DNA of 64,000 nucleotides from Dillenia suffruticosa (GCA_033439265.1 JAVTVX010000012.1:11637001-11701000); one strand, 5' to 3'. Positions 44,985 through 58,387 are shown, counted from the stretch's first letter. Notes: a model not told the origin generated them from the sequence alone. Program-made: numbers and translations.

Positions 44985-45790
44985 GAATGCTGAGCATCTA
45001 GTAGCCTAATTGGTTATATATAGTGATAAGTGATCACATATGAGATTTATGACTGTAACTAAAATGAGGATAAGTACTTATGTTTATTTAAGTTGTCAAT
45101 TGGTGATCAAGATAAATAAATAGAAATGAGTTTCTACGTTAAGTTAATCAAGCAACTCAATCAAATAAGGATGCATGATTCAAGTACAAAATGGTTTATT
45201 AATATCTATTATCCTAGCAAGAATCGGAATGTTCTTAACATGAAGTTCCAATGCATTACAACTATGATTAAAGACTTGCTTAAGTGTTTAAAATATCCAT
45301 TTGAAAACATTCATTATCAAACAAGTAGTGTGACATACTATGTTAGGTGTCAATCACACTTATGAGGAAAGTATTTGTCTTAGGGCACTCATAAGTATGA
45401 TTGACATCTAGCATAGTATTTCATACTAATCATTTAGTAATAAATGTTTTCAAATCGAATTAAAATATTCAAGTAAAGTCTTGATCATAGTTACAATGCA
45501 CTTGAATTCCTTCGTCCCAAAATCTCAACTCTTGCTAGGGTTTTGGATTATAGTCAAATCCTTTTGTACTCAAACTATATATTCTCATCTAATTCACTTA
45601 GCAAACTTAATATAGAAACTCTTTTTTAATTAAACTATTTCATCTTGGCATAAAAATTTACACCAATTTTTAACTTAGATTATCATGAGAACTTATCGTT
45701 TTCCATTGAGGGTGATGAATCCCCTATCTATGATCATTTATCGATATACATAACTAGTTAGGGCCACGAGATTCTGAGCATCCCTAAGCA
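44985..45790. repeat. Long imperfect inverted repeat (hairpin of about 800 bp)
   Basis: Left arm 44985-45366 and right arm 45388-45790 around a 21-base loop. At the base of the loop, 45335-45366 and 45388-45419 pair at 29 of 32 positions. Further out the arms stay collinear: CAAGTACAAAATGG with CAAACT...TTTTGTACTC, GAGTTTCTA with TAGAAACTC, and the ends GAATGCTGAGCATCTAGTAG with CACGAGATTCTGAGCATC. No coding potential. Could be a foldback transposon, two inverted MITEs or a young hairpin-RNA locus. Confidence 0.82.
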
Positions 45791-46891
45791 TTAGCAAATA
45801 CTAATCATCAATGCATAAGATATGTATCTCACCTCAAATTTAAGTATTATATATACTACTATGAATGACATGATGACAGTGTCAACACCAAGTAAATGAC
45901 CATGTAGTCATCATCTATCATCACATTTAGGTAGGTTATTCACTTGTACTTTGAGACTCATTACTTCATCGTCATTAGTATCTTATAATTAATAATGGAA
46001 TAAAACAAGATGATTATTTTTCAAACTACTTTTTGATGAGCCAAGAGTCTTTGATAAGTAACGTACTTTTTAGGGATGCAACCTTAGCCTGATTTTTCTT
46101 TTTATTTTCAATGATTTTATGCTTTATTATTTACTTTTTAGCATTTGCATATTTATTAATTCTGTAATAGCAAAATGCTTTAAAGTGGTACAAAGAAGTC
46201 TAATTTACAAAAATTCCAAATTTAAAATGTGAAACTGTTCCAAAAAAATTTAAAGTATTAAAAGTTAATTTTAGCATAAAAGAACCAAACTTTATAAACT
46301 TGTAGGACATTGTCAAAAGTGTAACTCTGAAGGATGTTTAGACAATAATGCAAAGTTTGGAGGGCATAAATGAGAAAAATATATGAATTTGTAGTAAAGA
46401 TTGCAAAAAAAGATATGGTATTTTTCTGGATCTGCACTAGGGGAAATCATCTTTTAAAATCTAACTTGGCATTAATTAATAACCTCAATCACGTTACTAT
46501 TAGATGATTGCTTGAGTAAATGCAACTCTTAAGAGCTAAATTTAAAATTTTCACTTTCACACAAGACGTTTAATTTTAGTGTTCTAAGAATAATTTATCC
46601 AAAAAATTTCAACACCAAACTCAGCTATTGTTTCCTGTTGGGTCATTAAGAGCAAATGCGAATTGTATTGTGCAAAGATGCCAAAAGGGCCTAAGAATTT
46701 GATAAGCAAATACTATTTAGGTGGACATTCAGTGGGGATAGAGTTCCAGGCTTAGAGATCGATTCACAAATGGGTTTCATGGTACGTATCTAATTCAGCA
46801 AAAATAGTGTCAATGAAGTTCTCTGATGTCTTTTTAAGTTGGTGCAAAAGATAACCTTAATACACAACCAAGGTTTACAATTGTGGTTTTC
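45791..46891. other. AT-rich sequence downstream of the MFS pseudogene
   Basis: No gene or element recognised. The part next to 46891 would include the 3' untranslated region of the minus-strand MFS pseudogene, but I see no clear polyadenylation signal to define it. Confidence 0.45.
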
Positions 46892-47385
46892 TTATTTCGT
46901 ACAATGTGAGTGTTTGACACTACATAAGAAGAGTTTTCTCTCATCCAAATCAATATAGTCTCCTGCATAATCTATATGAATCACACTTCTTTCTTTCATA
47001 GAATGCACTTCTTGCTTGGGGGGAGAATAATAGTTCTCAGCTTGTTGCATCTCTGACTCCAATAGTGCCACCATCATAGCATGCTTGCTATCTCTTGAGT
47101 ACGCAAAGTAGAGGAAGGAGTAAATAGAGCAGCATAGTGCCATAGATGTGCCATTAGCGGTATAAAGGGCCTTAGCAAGAGAGACATCATTTTCTTTGTC
47201 AGTTTCAGTCTCAACAGAGTCACTTGATCCTTTTGGGATTGGTTTATAACCGAAAACATGCTGAGTCGAGAGTCTGACCATAAGAGAAGCAAATGATGCT
47301 AGGATAGACTCGAAAGATCGATCCAAAGCATAGATACTTATTCTTGATCTCTTGGTACTATCTCTACAAATAGGAGACTAGGTAC
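46892..47385 (-). pseudogene. MFS transporter pseudogene, C-terminal segment
   Basis: Frame 47326-46892 reads MDRSFESILASFASLMVRLS, QHVFGYKPIPKGSSDSVETE, then SLAKALYTANGTSMALCCSI with YSFLYFAYSRD, a hydrophobic segment that is the last transmembrane helix, then a cytosolic tail ending KHSHCTK and a TAA at 46892. Before it, 47385-47330 decodes in shifted frames as PI(F)xEIVP...SRISIYALDRSFES. This matches the end of plant MFS proteins of the At4g36790/At2g18590 kind (from memory), which continue from the segment at 55193. Copia-2 separates the two. Confidence 0.85.
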
Positions 47386-47386
47386 A
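47382..47386. repeat. Target-site duplication of Copia-2 (left copy)
   Basis: GTACA before the LTR start at 47387, against GTACG at 55047-55051 after the other LTR: four of five bases match. Confidence 0.7.
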
Positions 47387-47840
47387 TGAAGGTTTTAAAC
47401 AAACAAACAAATGTAGTTTTTATGTCAAAAATTCCAGAATCCAAGTAGGGTTAAAATCACTTACTTCCTTTCGATAGTTAGGTATTCTAGGTCAAGAAGA
47501 TGTAATAAAATCATATCACCTTCTATTATTCACAATCTAAAAACGTTTTGGTGGTAATGATCAATGTTCCTCAAAGCCCTCTCATAATTTTTTATTTTTT
47601 ATTCTTTCTTTTAAAGATGCTTTCTCTAATCATTCATCTCATCCTACCCTTGTGTTCTTTCTCCACTAACAAAAACAAAAACCTTAGGAAGTTTTTGTCC
47701 CTAGGAGAGAGAGTTGAGGGGTGGTTTCCCAAATAACCACTTCCTCACAACTTGCTCTTCAATTTTAAATTTAAATCTAAAACATTTGGTTTTGGGTCTT
47801 GGGTCTACCTACATGGGTGGACCTGCATCCATTTCTAACA
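47387..47840 (-). repeat. Copia-2 3' LTR
   Basis: 454 bp. It aligns along its length with 54597-55046, including CCTAGGAGAGAGAGTTGAGG-like and CATTTGGTTTTGGGT segments. Next to it, at 47841-47851, TCTCCCACTTG is the complement of the polypurine tract. Confidence 0.92.
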
Positions 47841-48901
47841 TCTCCCACTTGCACATGAGAGTTAAACCCGTACACATCATAATCATTACAATCAAATACA
47901 AATTTTATACATGCAAGTGGATCATGTAACCCGTGGAATACCAAGAGCTGTAGAGTTATTTACTGGTTAAGGATATATATCATCTCACTTTCAATGTGGT
48001 AATGAGGATGTCGTTTCTCATTATATCCCAGACCTTGTTTTACTCAGCATAGTCAATGTATCTATTATCCCTCAAAACAAAATAAAAGCATACTTGACTT
48101 AAATCCATTCATATATTCACAATTATGACTCTAAACACTAAGTCATAGATATAATTGGTCGGTTTGTGAATATAGAGCAATGTATTCGTCAAAGACAATC
48201 TTTCTTTCATACTACTAAATTTTAACTTTATCTTAGTTGATTTCCTAAACATACACCGCCAAACCCGAATCAATCATAATTTCTTGATGACATGTTAAAA
48301 TAACAACACTAAAATAGAATTCTAAGAGATAGACAAAAGTTTTAAGGGTATAAATTCAGATTGAATCTGAACCTATGAATCTCACATAACGAGATGAAGT
48401 GAGACACCATCTCATTACCCATATGGTCACATAAGCACATATGGTATGAAACACGTGCTACGATACTCTTTCTTTCCATCTGATAGCGTATGTGTTCTTT
48501 ATAAAAATAAGGTATCGTACAATTCTTTGTCCAAGTATGCACAACAGTTGACTTGAATTTTCCTTATTATAAGTTCTCAAAATCTCACAACATAAAGAAA
48601 AACTCACCCCTAACTATTAGACAAATCCAATGGATTGTAGGGAATCTATTTTGATTACCATTACATAGTATACGTAACCGATAATTTCATCTTAGTACTT
48701 TACTAAGGTGGTATATATGTTAATCCACCACAAATTAATATTGTCTCATCTCTACATATCACACAAACATTAGAGGTAGTTGCTCGTGTGAGAGAACCAA
48801 TCTCAAAAACTTATATGACATGCCTTCAAGCGTAGACACAAGAATTTTAGATACAAAAACAAAATCATATGTCAATAAATATTAACCTTACACTATATAC
48901 T

Positions 48902-49340
48902 CTATATATGATCGCAATCACGATCACAGTCACAAATATGGGCATGACTTATACAAATCAAGAGATCTAACATGTCTATAAGTATTGAATTTGTAAAAGG
49001 ATCAACCACTATCAAATGCATAGATATATATTTTAGTATTATTTCTCTCTTTTCAATCATATTTTTGACGAAATTAAACTTTGTGTCTATATATTTGATT
49101 TTTGCTATGGTACTGGTAGTGAGAGATGGCAAACCTTCGCGTAACCGTGGAGTTGCTCTTTCCGTGACCTCGAGGTCACGGGTTCGAGATATAGAAATAG
49201 CATTTTTGCAAAAAAAAAAGTAAGAGGAAGACTGTGTACATATATGCCTACCCTCCTCCTACCCCCACACTAAGCCAGAGAGTATTTTGTGTATCGAATT
49301 TGTTGTTTCATTTGGACTCTCTGGCATAAACAATAGCTGA
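48902..49340 (-). pseudogene. Copia-2 RNase H, split by a SINE
   Basis: Frame 49132-48902 reads STIAKIKYIDTKFNFVKNMI then LKYISMHLIVVDPFTNSILI, parallel to the usual TKHIDVKYHFVRD...ADILTKPLP end of copia RNase H. The upstream part continues on the far side of the SINE near 49310-49350 (QSAIVYARES, usual SAI-LA-NP). The interruption therefore dates the SINE after Copia-2. Confidence 0.75.
49120..49302 (+). mobile_element. tRNA-derived SINE (Au-SINE-like)
   Basis: An internal polymerase III promoter is visible: an A-box-like GCGTAACCGTGGAG at 49139-49152 and B box GGTTCGAGAT at 49181-49190, about 30 bases apart. Then come GAAATAGCATTTTTGCAAAA, GTAAGAGGAAGACTGTGTAC and CCTACCCTCCTCCTACCCCC, which parallel the body of Au-type plant SINEs (GTAAGGCTGCGTACA, GACCC...CCCC). 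The ends and target duplication are not resolved, so the borders are approximate. Includes a perfect 16-base palindrome at 49164-49179. Confidence 0.78.
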
Positions 49341-49917
49341 CTAATTGTTACAAGAAATAGTCACAACTCCCCCTGAATTGTTTACTACTTCCGAATTTTA
49401 CAAAATTCTACTCAATCAAATTTCTTCCTGAACTACGAAAACATGTCACAAATTCTACTTTCATTGTAGAAAGAGATACACATTTTGTTTCTTACTACTC
49501 CATGAGATGGCACCATCATTGAGTAAGAAAACATAATAAGAAGTAGATTTTCTCTCATCTAAATCACTTCCCTAATCAGCATTCGTGTATATTTTCAATA
49601 CTAGGTCATTTCCTTAATAACGAAAAAATAATCTGTAGTTTCATTCAGGTATCTTAATATCCTTTTCACAACAATCCATTAAATTTTCCCTAAATTGAAT
49701 TGATACCTGCCGACCAAACCAATAACGTGACAAATGTCAGGATGAGTACATATCATAGCAAATTTCGAGTTCTCAACTATGATAGAATATGGTACTCTAG
49801 ACATTTCATCTATTTTTTAAAAGTTTTTAAGGCATATACTATCGCTTGAACTATCGCTTATAGTTACAAAAGTATCAATAAATTTTCCATTTTCAACTTT
49901 GCATTGTTTCAGAGCTT

Positions 49918-50450
49918 TTATAATATAAGACTCTTGAAATAATCCCAATAATCTCTTGTAATGATCTTTGTAGATTTTAATTTCCAAATTGCATTACCCA
50001 TATCCTTCATCTTAAAATTGGAAAACAACCATTTCAAGATCTGAAAGACATATTCCTTATCATTCATGGTTAAAAATATGTCCTCAACATATAGGAATAG
50101 AATTACAAACTTGTCATAGGACTTCTTCACATAGATACAATAATTTTTTGTCTATTGTAACGAAATCGTAAGATATTACGCCTTTGTGAAATTTCAAATG
50201 CCATTGTCTTGAAGACTACTTAAGGTCATAAATTGATTTACTCAATTTACGTACTATGTTTTCCTAAACTTTAACGACAAAACCCTCTAGTTGTGCTATA
50301 TAAACTTCTTCCTCAAATTCTCTATTGAGAAAAACAGTTTTCATGTTTATCTGACATAATTCTAAATCCAAATTGATCACTATTATTAACAATAGGTGAA
50401 TGAAGGTAAATTTTATTACCAGAAAAGGTTTTCTCATAATCAACACCCTT
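49918..50450 (-). pseudogene. Copia-2 reverse transcriptase
   Basis: Frame 50446-50264: VIKFTFIHLLLIIVINLDLE then INMKTVFLNREFEEEVYIAQ and LEGFVVK, the fingers region with QMDVKTAFLNGELEEE-like block. Frame 50130-49918: YDKFVILFLYVEDIFLTMND then FSNFKMKDMGNA, the palm with YVED for the catalytic YVDD. The Asp-to-Glu change and frameshifts make it inactive. Confidence 0.85.
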
Positions 50451-50569
50451 TTATAGAGTATAACCTCTCACCAGCTATTGAGTCTTAAACTTCTCAATAG
50501 TTCTATTTGCCCTATACTTGATTTTGAGAACTCAATTGCTTCCAATAACCTTGCACCCTAGCAGAAGTT

Positions 50570-51700
50570 CAATCAATTCCTCAAGTATGGTTGGAACTCA
50601 TTGACTTCAATTCTTTTTCCATTGTCTTTTCCATTTACCTTTGGTGAGACAAGATAGAGTCTCATATATGTTTTTAGACTCTTCTTCATCTTCTGGAGAA
50701 ATAATAAATATGTACCATTTAATCTCAAAGTGACACTTGGACACGATTTTCCTAACATTTTTTCGTGTTGGTAATTCACGTGGATTGGTAGAATTTGAAT
50801 CACTCTTACGGAGATCAACAAAATTCCATTGATCCACTATAAACAGAGCCATCCTTTGAATTAACTAATTCCATTGATCCAGAAATGTTATATCAGTGAT
50901 CCAATCTTTACTACAGTACTATCTTCTCATTCACCAATGAACACTTAACCTTTAGACTGGTTGGAATATCTTATAAAAGTACTCTTACTTTTACGGGAAT
51001 CTAATTTTCCAAACTTATTGGAAAAATCTTAAACACAGATGGTTGATCTCCAAGGTCTAAGGTCACTCAAATATGGTTTTTTACTATTCCAAAGTTCATA
51101 TAACATCATTGGTACTGATTTTGAAAGCACTTTATTCAAAACATAAGTCGCAGTCACAAGGTATCTTCTCGAAAGAAAATCAGTAAGTTAGTCTACGCCA
51201 TCATAGATATTATCATATCCAACAATATTCTATTGTTTCTCACCATAATACATTTTTGCTAAGGTGTATAAGGAATGATCAAATGTCATATTATAGCTCT
51301 GACATTACACAGATTATCAATTGATCTTATAAATATTCATGCTCTCTATCTATTCTAAAGACCCTTTATCATTCTATTTAATTCATTTTTTACCTCATTC
51401 ATATAAGGTCTAAAGTACTCAAGTGTTTTAGATCTGTTAGAAAACAAACAGATATGGTCAAATCATGTGAAATCATTTATAAATGTAATAAAACACAAAA
51501 TTTCATGTCTAGCTTTCATATTCATTGGATAACAACTGTCCGAATAAACTACCAACAATAGAAATTCAGCCCGTATAAACTGTTAAAATGGTTTTCTTAT
51601 CATTTTGCGGGCATGACAATGTTCAACTTATTGGTTAAATATTCGTACATCACATTAAAAAACCATTAAAACCATTACAAACTATCTAAAACAACTATGC
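50570..51700 (-). pseudogene. Copia-2 integrase and linker, strongly decayed
   Basis: Frames 50852-50573 contain the linker before RT. Upstream to about 51700, short matches to the copia integrase order can be followed but every block is shifted or stopped; no catalytic triad can be read with certainty. Assigned mainly by position between gag-like and RT segments. Confidence 0.5.
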
Positions 51701-54583
51701 ATCTCATTCAAATACAAACCAACCTTATCTCTCTAAAAGTTCAAAAACATAGCTATACTTCAAAAGAATAATAATAGATATTAAATTCCGTTGAATTTCT
51801 AGTACATTGAGAAAATCATGCAGGATGAGAGTTCGGCCAATTTGTAAGTTCAATTTACAAGTGCTAACTCCTCTAACCTCTACTACACATTATTCTCCAC
51901 ATATATCCATCTCTTATCAGAAAACACTTGTAAAAAATCCATAAATTTCTCTTAGTCTGTTCTTATATTCGAAATTATTCTTTTGTGATCCGTCTACAGT
52001 TTCCTTTCCTTTCTTGCTTTCGCACTAGTCCCTTTCACGATTAGAGCACGAAACTCTCTTAAAACTAGACTCTGCAACAAAAGCATCTGCTATGGATCTT
52101 GCAGCACAAAGCCGCTCATCCTTAAGCTCAACATGGTAAGCAATGCCCGAGAAAGTTTTCATACTGTTATTATGAGTCAAACTGACTTTCAGGTGCTCCA
52201 ATTTGATGGGAAAGGATTAGATCAAAATTTGAACATTTTATTTATTAGAGAGAACATAACTAGTTAACAATCACTCTTTAATTATATTAAACATGATCCT
52301 AAAATGTTGTTTGATACTGTGGTTGCCTCATTTTTATTCAGTATCAAATTTTATGGTTTTTATCTAAAATAAGTCACCGGTACCTCCTTATTTCTCTTTG
52401 AGGCATACCCAAATGACATCAGCAATCAAATATTGCTCATACTAGGGGGATCATACCATCAATCACAGAGCTAACCAGGATTGTTCAAGCAATGGAATCT
52501 ATCCTATTCCACACCTAGTAAGCATCTTGTTCTCCCCTCATTGCTCACACCAAGATCCTATATGACATGCCTGATGCCTTCCAAGACATCTTATTATTCC
52601 AGCACATATCACATTTAATGGCATCATATATCATGATCATTACCATTCAATTTGTCACCTCTATTCAAATAAGCAATAATGAATTTTAATACTATTGTTT
52701 GGATTTTTAAGAGGGTAAATATATATATGCATGCTTATATGTTACACACAATTTTGTATTTCAAAATTAACATTCATGACAGATCAACATTAAGTATAGA
52801 ATCGAAATTTTACTAGATTCCTAATTATCATATACAATCCTAATGTATTACCATCACAAATTTAATTTAAAATTCAATAGATTTTAGGCGATAATTACAC
52901 AAATTCTTCCAACCAAAACCTCCCACTTAAATACACAAAATATTTAAATCATGTGATATAAGAACACATCTTTTCACATACACTCATGATCATATAAGCA
53001 TGCATTTATTTCAGAATGTTTAAATCACACGCATAAGCAAACATTTTCAATTCATACTTAAAATAGAAGCTTTGCATGCCTTAACTCTCAAATTTTTGTA
53101 AAACATGATCATGGTATATAATTTGTTATCTTTCACGGGAAATAATACATATGAAAATATCTATCTTCAAAGTATACACATACGAGATAGCGTATTAATT
53201 AGTCTTGCTAAAAGTTTATCGATAAAAGTGAACCTATTTATAGTACATGGGTTTGAACTGTTTATCCTAAGAGATAATTATATTATCATGATTTATATGT
53301 TCTTAGCTCCACAATTAATGTGATACTAAATTAGTGAATTTCTAATCGCATTAATCTCAACTCTAATATCTCCAAACCAATGGCCCATATGATAAACTCT
53401 AAATGTTTTTCTTTCATAGTCTTCAAATGATATGGCAAAGTATATATAGGATCTATCCTATTAACCATTGTTACATTTCACTTTATCAAACGTTCTAAAG
53501 TTTTCATGACTCTAGCACTCTTCCGAGAATGCTAAGAGTGTGTCTGACCTTATCACATTTTAAAAATAGGAATCAATATTAGATTGGACACGTAACCAAC
53601 CGTAATATGATTTAAGTGATTCAAAAAATATCAATTTTAAATGATATGCTCAATTTTCAATTAATTTTATGTTGAAAAAACAATCTTTCATACATAAAAA
53701 AGAGCATAAAATCAACAAGGCTATGAACAATTTTCACTTGGGTAGCTAAAATTAAGAACATAATTTTCTTAACACGTAGAAAATTTTTCAAAATTTTCTG
53801 GACTGAAAAATGATTTTTCTGTAATTTTCTAACAATTTATTGATTAAAAATCAATAAAAAATATTTTTAACTCCGGAAAATAAATTAAAATTCACAAAAA
53901 CCAAAAAAAAATAAAAAATATTGTTTTATGAAAATTCCAACTGAAAACATTGCTTCATATGCCCCACGCGCCACTATGGGTGGTTGTACAAAAATGAAAA
54001 CAAAAACAGCTTTCCCACATGCCACCGCCGACGCGTGAGCCTCACGCGCCGTGTTCCCAATGATGAACAGTGACAAATTTTGGTTCCACTTATCTCTAAG
54101 CTCAATGGTGGTCTTGGTTTTTAGATCGGACTTATCTAACTTAGGGTTTGGTATACGCATGCCATGGCCAAGAGTGGGGAATGTCAAAATGTTACTGTTC
54201 ATCATCTTTTATATTTTCTACAATTCAAATCCATCTTCGAAATGCCATATCTCTATCAATTCTTAACTATTTTTCATATTTTTTATATGGTTGAAAAGCA
54301 TTTTTCAAAAGAAGTCTAACTATATAATTTTATGTCACGAAACACTGTATCTGAAAAGATATGAGTACATGAATTTTTGTCTAGGGTTTGAAATATCTCA
54401 TAATGAACTCATCAGATGCATGCCCACTTTTGCAGATTTAATCGTCATGTAGTAAGCATGCTAGTTATAAAATTGAGAACATTTCATTAAGTATTTTGCA
54501 AGTTGCCATTAACAAACCTTAAATGTTATTTATGGCATTTTTCCTTTTTAATACCCAAAAGAGGTAGGAAACAACCTAAGACT
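51701..54583 (-). other. Copia-2 gag region and leader, decayed
   Basis: About 51900-52600 occupies the position of gag and has scattered short frames; no zinc knuckle can be read. 52600-54583 is AT-rich leader without a supported gene. The small frames at 53105-53323 and 53885-54266 have no recognisable features. Confidence 0.4.
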
Positions 54584-54595
54584 GCTTTGATACTA
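54584..54595 (-). promoter_or_regulatory. Copia-2 primer-binding site (tRNA-Met type)
   Basis: The plus strand GCTTTGATACTA differs by two bases from GCTCTGATACCA and lies one base from the LTR start at 54597. Confidence 0.78.
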
Positions 54596-54596
54596 A

Positions 54597-55046
54597 TGAA
54601 GGTTTTAAACAAACCAACAAATATGGTTTTCATGCCAAAAATTCCAGGATCCAAGTAAGGTTAGAATTATTTACCTCTTTTTTATGGTTGAATATTCGAG
54701 GTCGAGAAAATGTCACAAAATTGGATCACCTTTTATTGTTCACAATCCAAATGTCTTTTAGTGTTAATGATCAATGTTCTTCAAAGCCCTCTAACAATTC
54801 TCAATTTATTGTTCTCTCTCTTAAAGATGCTTTCTCTAATCATTCATCTCTTTCTATCCTGAAAACAAAAACCATAGGAAGTTTTTGTCCATAGGAGAGA
54901 GAGTTAGAGTGAAAGGGAGTTGAGGGGTGGTTTTCCAAATAACCACCCCCTCACAACATCATTTTCAATTTTAAATTTAAATCTAAAACATTTGGTTTTG
55001 GGTATTGGATCTACCCACATGGGTGGACCCGCACCCATTTCCAACA
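54597..55046 (-). repeat. Copia-2 5' LTR
   Basis: 450 bp, partner of 47387-47840. It begins TGAAGGTTTTAAAC and ends CATTTCCAACA, next to GTACG. Confidence 0.92.
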
Positions 55047-55149
55047 GTACGGCAACAAAATAATGTGAGATCATTGGCTAGATAATCGATTAACAAAAAA
55101 ATAGAAAATTGAAATAGTTTTCGTCGAAATTTGAAATCAATTAACCAAA

Positions 55150-55193
55150 ACAACGGACTTGTTTGTAGTAGGAGCATTCCAAGATAGGTGTAA
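55150..55193 (-). pseudogene. MFS transporter pseudogene, small middle segment
   Basis: The minus strand from 55193 decodes as LHLSWNAPTTNK, matching the (F)ISWNAPATNNP motif that in plant MFS proteins follows FIMGL. The preceding residues (LVPFIMRL) are at about 58470-58440, across the solo LTR. What follows here up to 55052 is intron-like. Short, but its placement between the other segments in the right order and strand makes it convincing. Confidence 0.75.
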
Positions 55194-58100
55194 TGTCACG
55201 CCCCGATCCGTGATCCAAAGGTCGTGAACAGTCGCCCGTTAACTCGGACTTCAGCCCAACCCCGCCACGTACTCTCAAGGTAATGCAAAGCTAATCAATA
55301 TTTCAGTTTCAAATATTTTATTAGTATTTAAAATACAAAAGTTCTCAAATATATATATATACTACAGATGAAAATTCCTTGGTTTCACATAGTCATTTCG
55401 ATATAATCAACTAATATTCTCAAATATACAACGAAAGATAATTACCATAAACAGTCTCCGATACTACACATATCGAAATAAGTCAACGTATCTCTCCAAT
55501 GACTAACTCTGTATAGATTTAAAAATATTGAGGGGTGAGTATAATCAAATACTCAGTGATTGACAAATCCGTGATAGATAATTAATAAGTGAGGTGAGGA
55601 TAGAGTGTTAAGGACATATATATATATATATATATATATCCATGCAAAACATATTATCAAAATTATAGCAATTTCAATACAATTTTCCATCCAATATAGA
55701 CATATGCATCCAAAATCTCATGTCATAAATCATAGGGTCATGCCAAATCATATTCTCGGTAAAGGTTTACCTCGACCAATGACGAGCCACCAAGGGGTTT
55801 TTGTATGTAAACAAAAAAACAACCCCAAAATCTTGGCGTTGGCATCGGGTCTCCCCAAGTGCTAAACTGAAACGTCATTCAGTCATCCCCTTTCGGTTCA
55901 ACTTGGCTAGTCCGAAACATAGTATCATATACACACTATCTAATCATGTAGAGTATCTGTGTCTCGAGTCATCGCAAATATGCGACAATCTATATAACGA
56001 GACGGGTCTGCTAGAGCATACGAGCTGAGTTTACACGGGACGACGCCTATCATATCATAGTTTCATGGCTATAAGTACTATCCCCAATCTATGATCAAAG
56101 GGATTCAGGAACTAAAGCCTGAGTACTTAGTCTCGCATCAAAATCATCAATAAACCAACCGTTTCATACATGTCGAGAAAAATCATGAAAATCCAATATA
56201 GTATTTTATAGTATATATCATCAAATTACATTTCATGATTTAAAACATGGCACATATATTTTTCCTCAAAATTCATGGATGCATATTTTAGAATTTTGGG
56301 ATACTCCATTTATCACAAAATATATTACCGGTCATTTAACAAAACCATTTTACAATCATTTCACAAATCATGTTTTGAAAACGATAAAATATGGTTTTGT
56401 TTATTAACTACATGGCTACAGTAAGACTCATTCACATGTACGGGAAGGGTACACCACTCCCCTAAAACCTCGATACTCAACTGAGTCGCCCCTCAAGTGT
56501 AGTATAGTCGTCTACTCCAAAAACAACAATATATATATATATGTCAATCTGATCAGATCCAATTCCAATTAACCCTAGTTTGTTTAAACCCATACATCTA
56601 CAAAACATTCAGATTTTCAAATTCTAATTTTGCGCAGTCTTAAAAAAAATATCGTAACATTCTCTATATAACTCGGAATTGAATGATTCAAATTGCTATT
56701 TAAAGCTAAGACATATATCTACATTTTTTGTGATCAATGTATCTCCAAATTCTCACTACAAGAATTTATAAAATTCTATCTTCAATGCCATTTGTACTTA
56801 TATAACTAAATTTGCATAGATTTGGTAGAAAATTCATATCTCAGTATATACATCTCCGATTTACATGATTCCAAGTTCTACTAAAATATAAGAGATAGTC
56901 CTACAATTTCATGTTAGTATTTCCTTTAATTCTAAGTGTAGAATTTCATAAAATTTCATTTCTACCTCATTTCTAGTTCTAAATTATGCTCTGCACAGTT
57001 TTAGTAAAAATATCATAACTTCCGGTATACTATTTCGATTCCAGTGAATTTTTTCTCATTTTAAAGATAAGACAAAAAGTTAAAAATTTGATATTTTACA
57101 TTTCTCTAAAATTTGTACAGAAGATATTTTAAAATTTTATACAACATACTAGCTTTGCATAGAATATGAAAAACAGAACAGAAATTGTCATTTTGTTGTC
57201 CCTTTCCAAAAATCACTATAAATCACATTTTTAATGAAAAATTTTGTGTCATACCTTATTTTAAAGTTTAGGGAATCCAGTTTTACATAACCAAACTAAT
57301 CTAAATTTCGATCATTACAGGATAAGATATCATAGAATTACTATAACTTGCTCATCATGCTAGCTTACTTGAACAAACCTACTTCATAGGACCAATTTAA
57401 TCCAATGTATACTCAAAAAATAATATATTACCTCTTTAATAAGATCTTGACATCCAAATATTCATTACCAACACCATCTTTTAGCACTTGATCACCATAT
57501 CATGCAACACATATACATCAATATAAAAAAAAAAAACTCTATATCATACTAATACTATCTAAACAATTAGAATCATATCAAATAAAAATTTTTTTTACCT
57601 CTTCAACATCTCAAGTGCTTGGATGAACACAAGAAATTTTCACTTCCTACACTAGAACTCACGGCCAAGAGGATAAATTTTGAGAAGAAAATGAGGTCCA
57701 ATGCTTGAAACAACTCATTTATGTAAACCTAGCAAAAATTTTGACCATTGATTCATTTTCATGTAAGATTTCTACTTTACACTTATCAAGACTTCTCTTA
57801 TGTACTTGAAATGGCAGCAAGCAACCTCCATGCATGCAAAAGAAGTGTCCAAGTCAGCCAAGAGGAAAGAAAGCACAATAAATCCACTAAAATCTCTTTC
57901 AAAACACATTTCATGCATTAATTGTTTTTTACAAGTAACTTTCTTCTAATTTTGTTAATGGAATTGTCCTTTGTGGCCACTAATAGTTTTGGTATTCTTT
58001 TGTCCAATCATTTGGCTCCAATTGTCCATCCTTAAGTGTTTTGCAACTTAATCCCTCTACTTTCCTTATTTGTATTTAGATCCCTGACTTTTAACAATTT

Positions 58101-58348
58101 GCATTTTTGGTTCCCATGAAATTTTGTTCGAAATTTTGTTCGAAATTTCTTAAATATATGAAATTTCATTTAAATATCTCTATTTAAATGTTTAGGCCTT
58201 CTCTTAGCTATTTGATTTCTTTAGGCCTTGTCGGTGATCGCCGAGAAGGTTCTCAGCTTACCGATAAAATTTTCGGTTTTAACGATTTTGAAAGAAATCT
58301 CAAAATAAATAAATAAAAAATTAAAATTTCATCTTAATTGCCTCCAAA

Positions 58349-58387
<39 letters not shown>

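Larger units (their letters stand above)
47387..55046 (-). mobile_element. Copia-2: Ty1-copia retrotransposon inserted in the MFS gene
   Basis: 7,660 bp minus-strand element with LTRs 47387-47840 and 54597-55046, both TGAAGGTTTTAAAC to CTAACA/CCAACA. PPT CAAGTGGGAGA lies at 47841-47851 and PBS at 54584-54595. It is flanked by GTACA/GTACG. Domains from right to left: decayed gag (about 51900-52600), integrase (about 50570-51700), RT (49918-50450) and RNase H (48900-49330). Every domain is broken, and a SINE sits in RNase H. It lies inside, and in the same orientation as, the MFS pseudogene. Confidence 0.9.

Noticed and set aside
53885-54266. Overlapping frames of 106 and 71 codons near the GC-richer stretch
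   Set aside because: They lie in the Copia-2 leader on opposite strands with no family features; not supported as genes.
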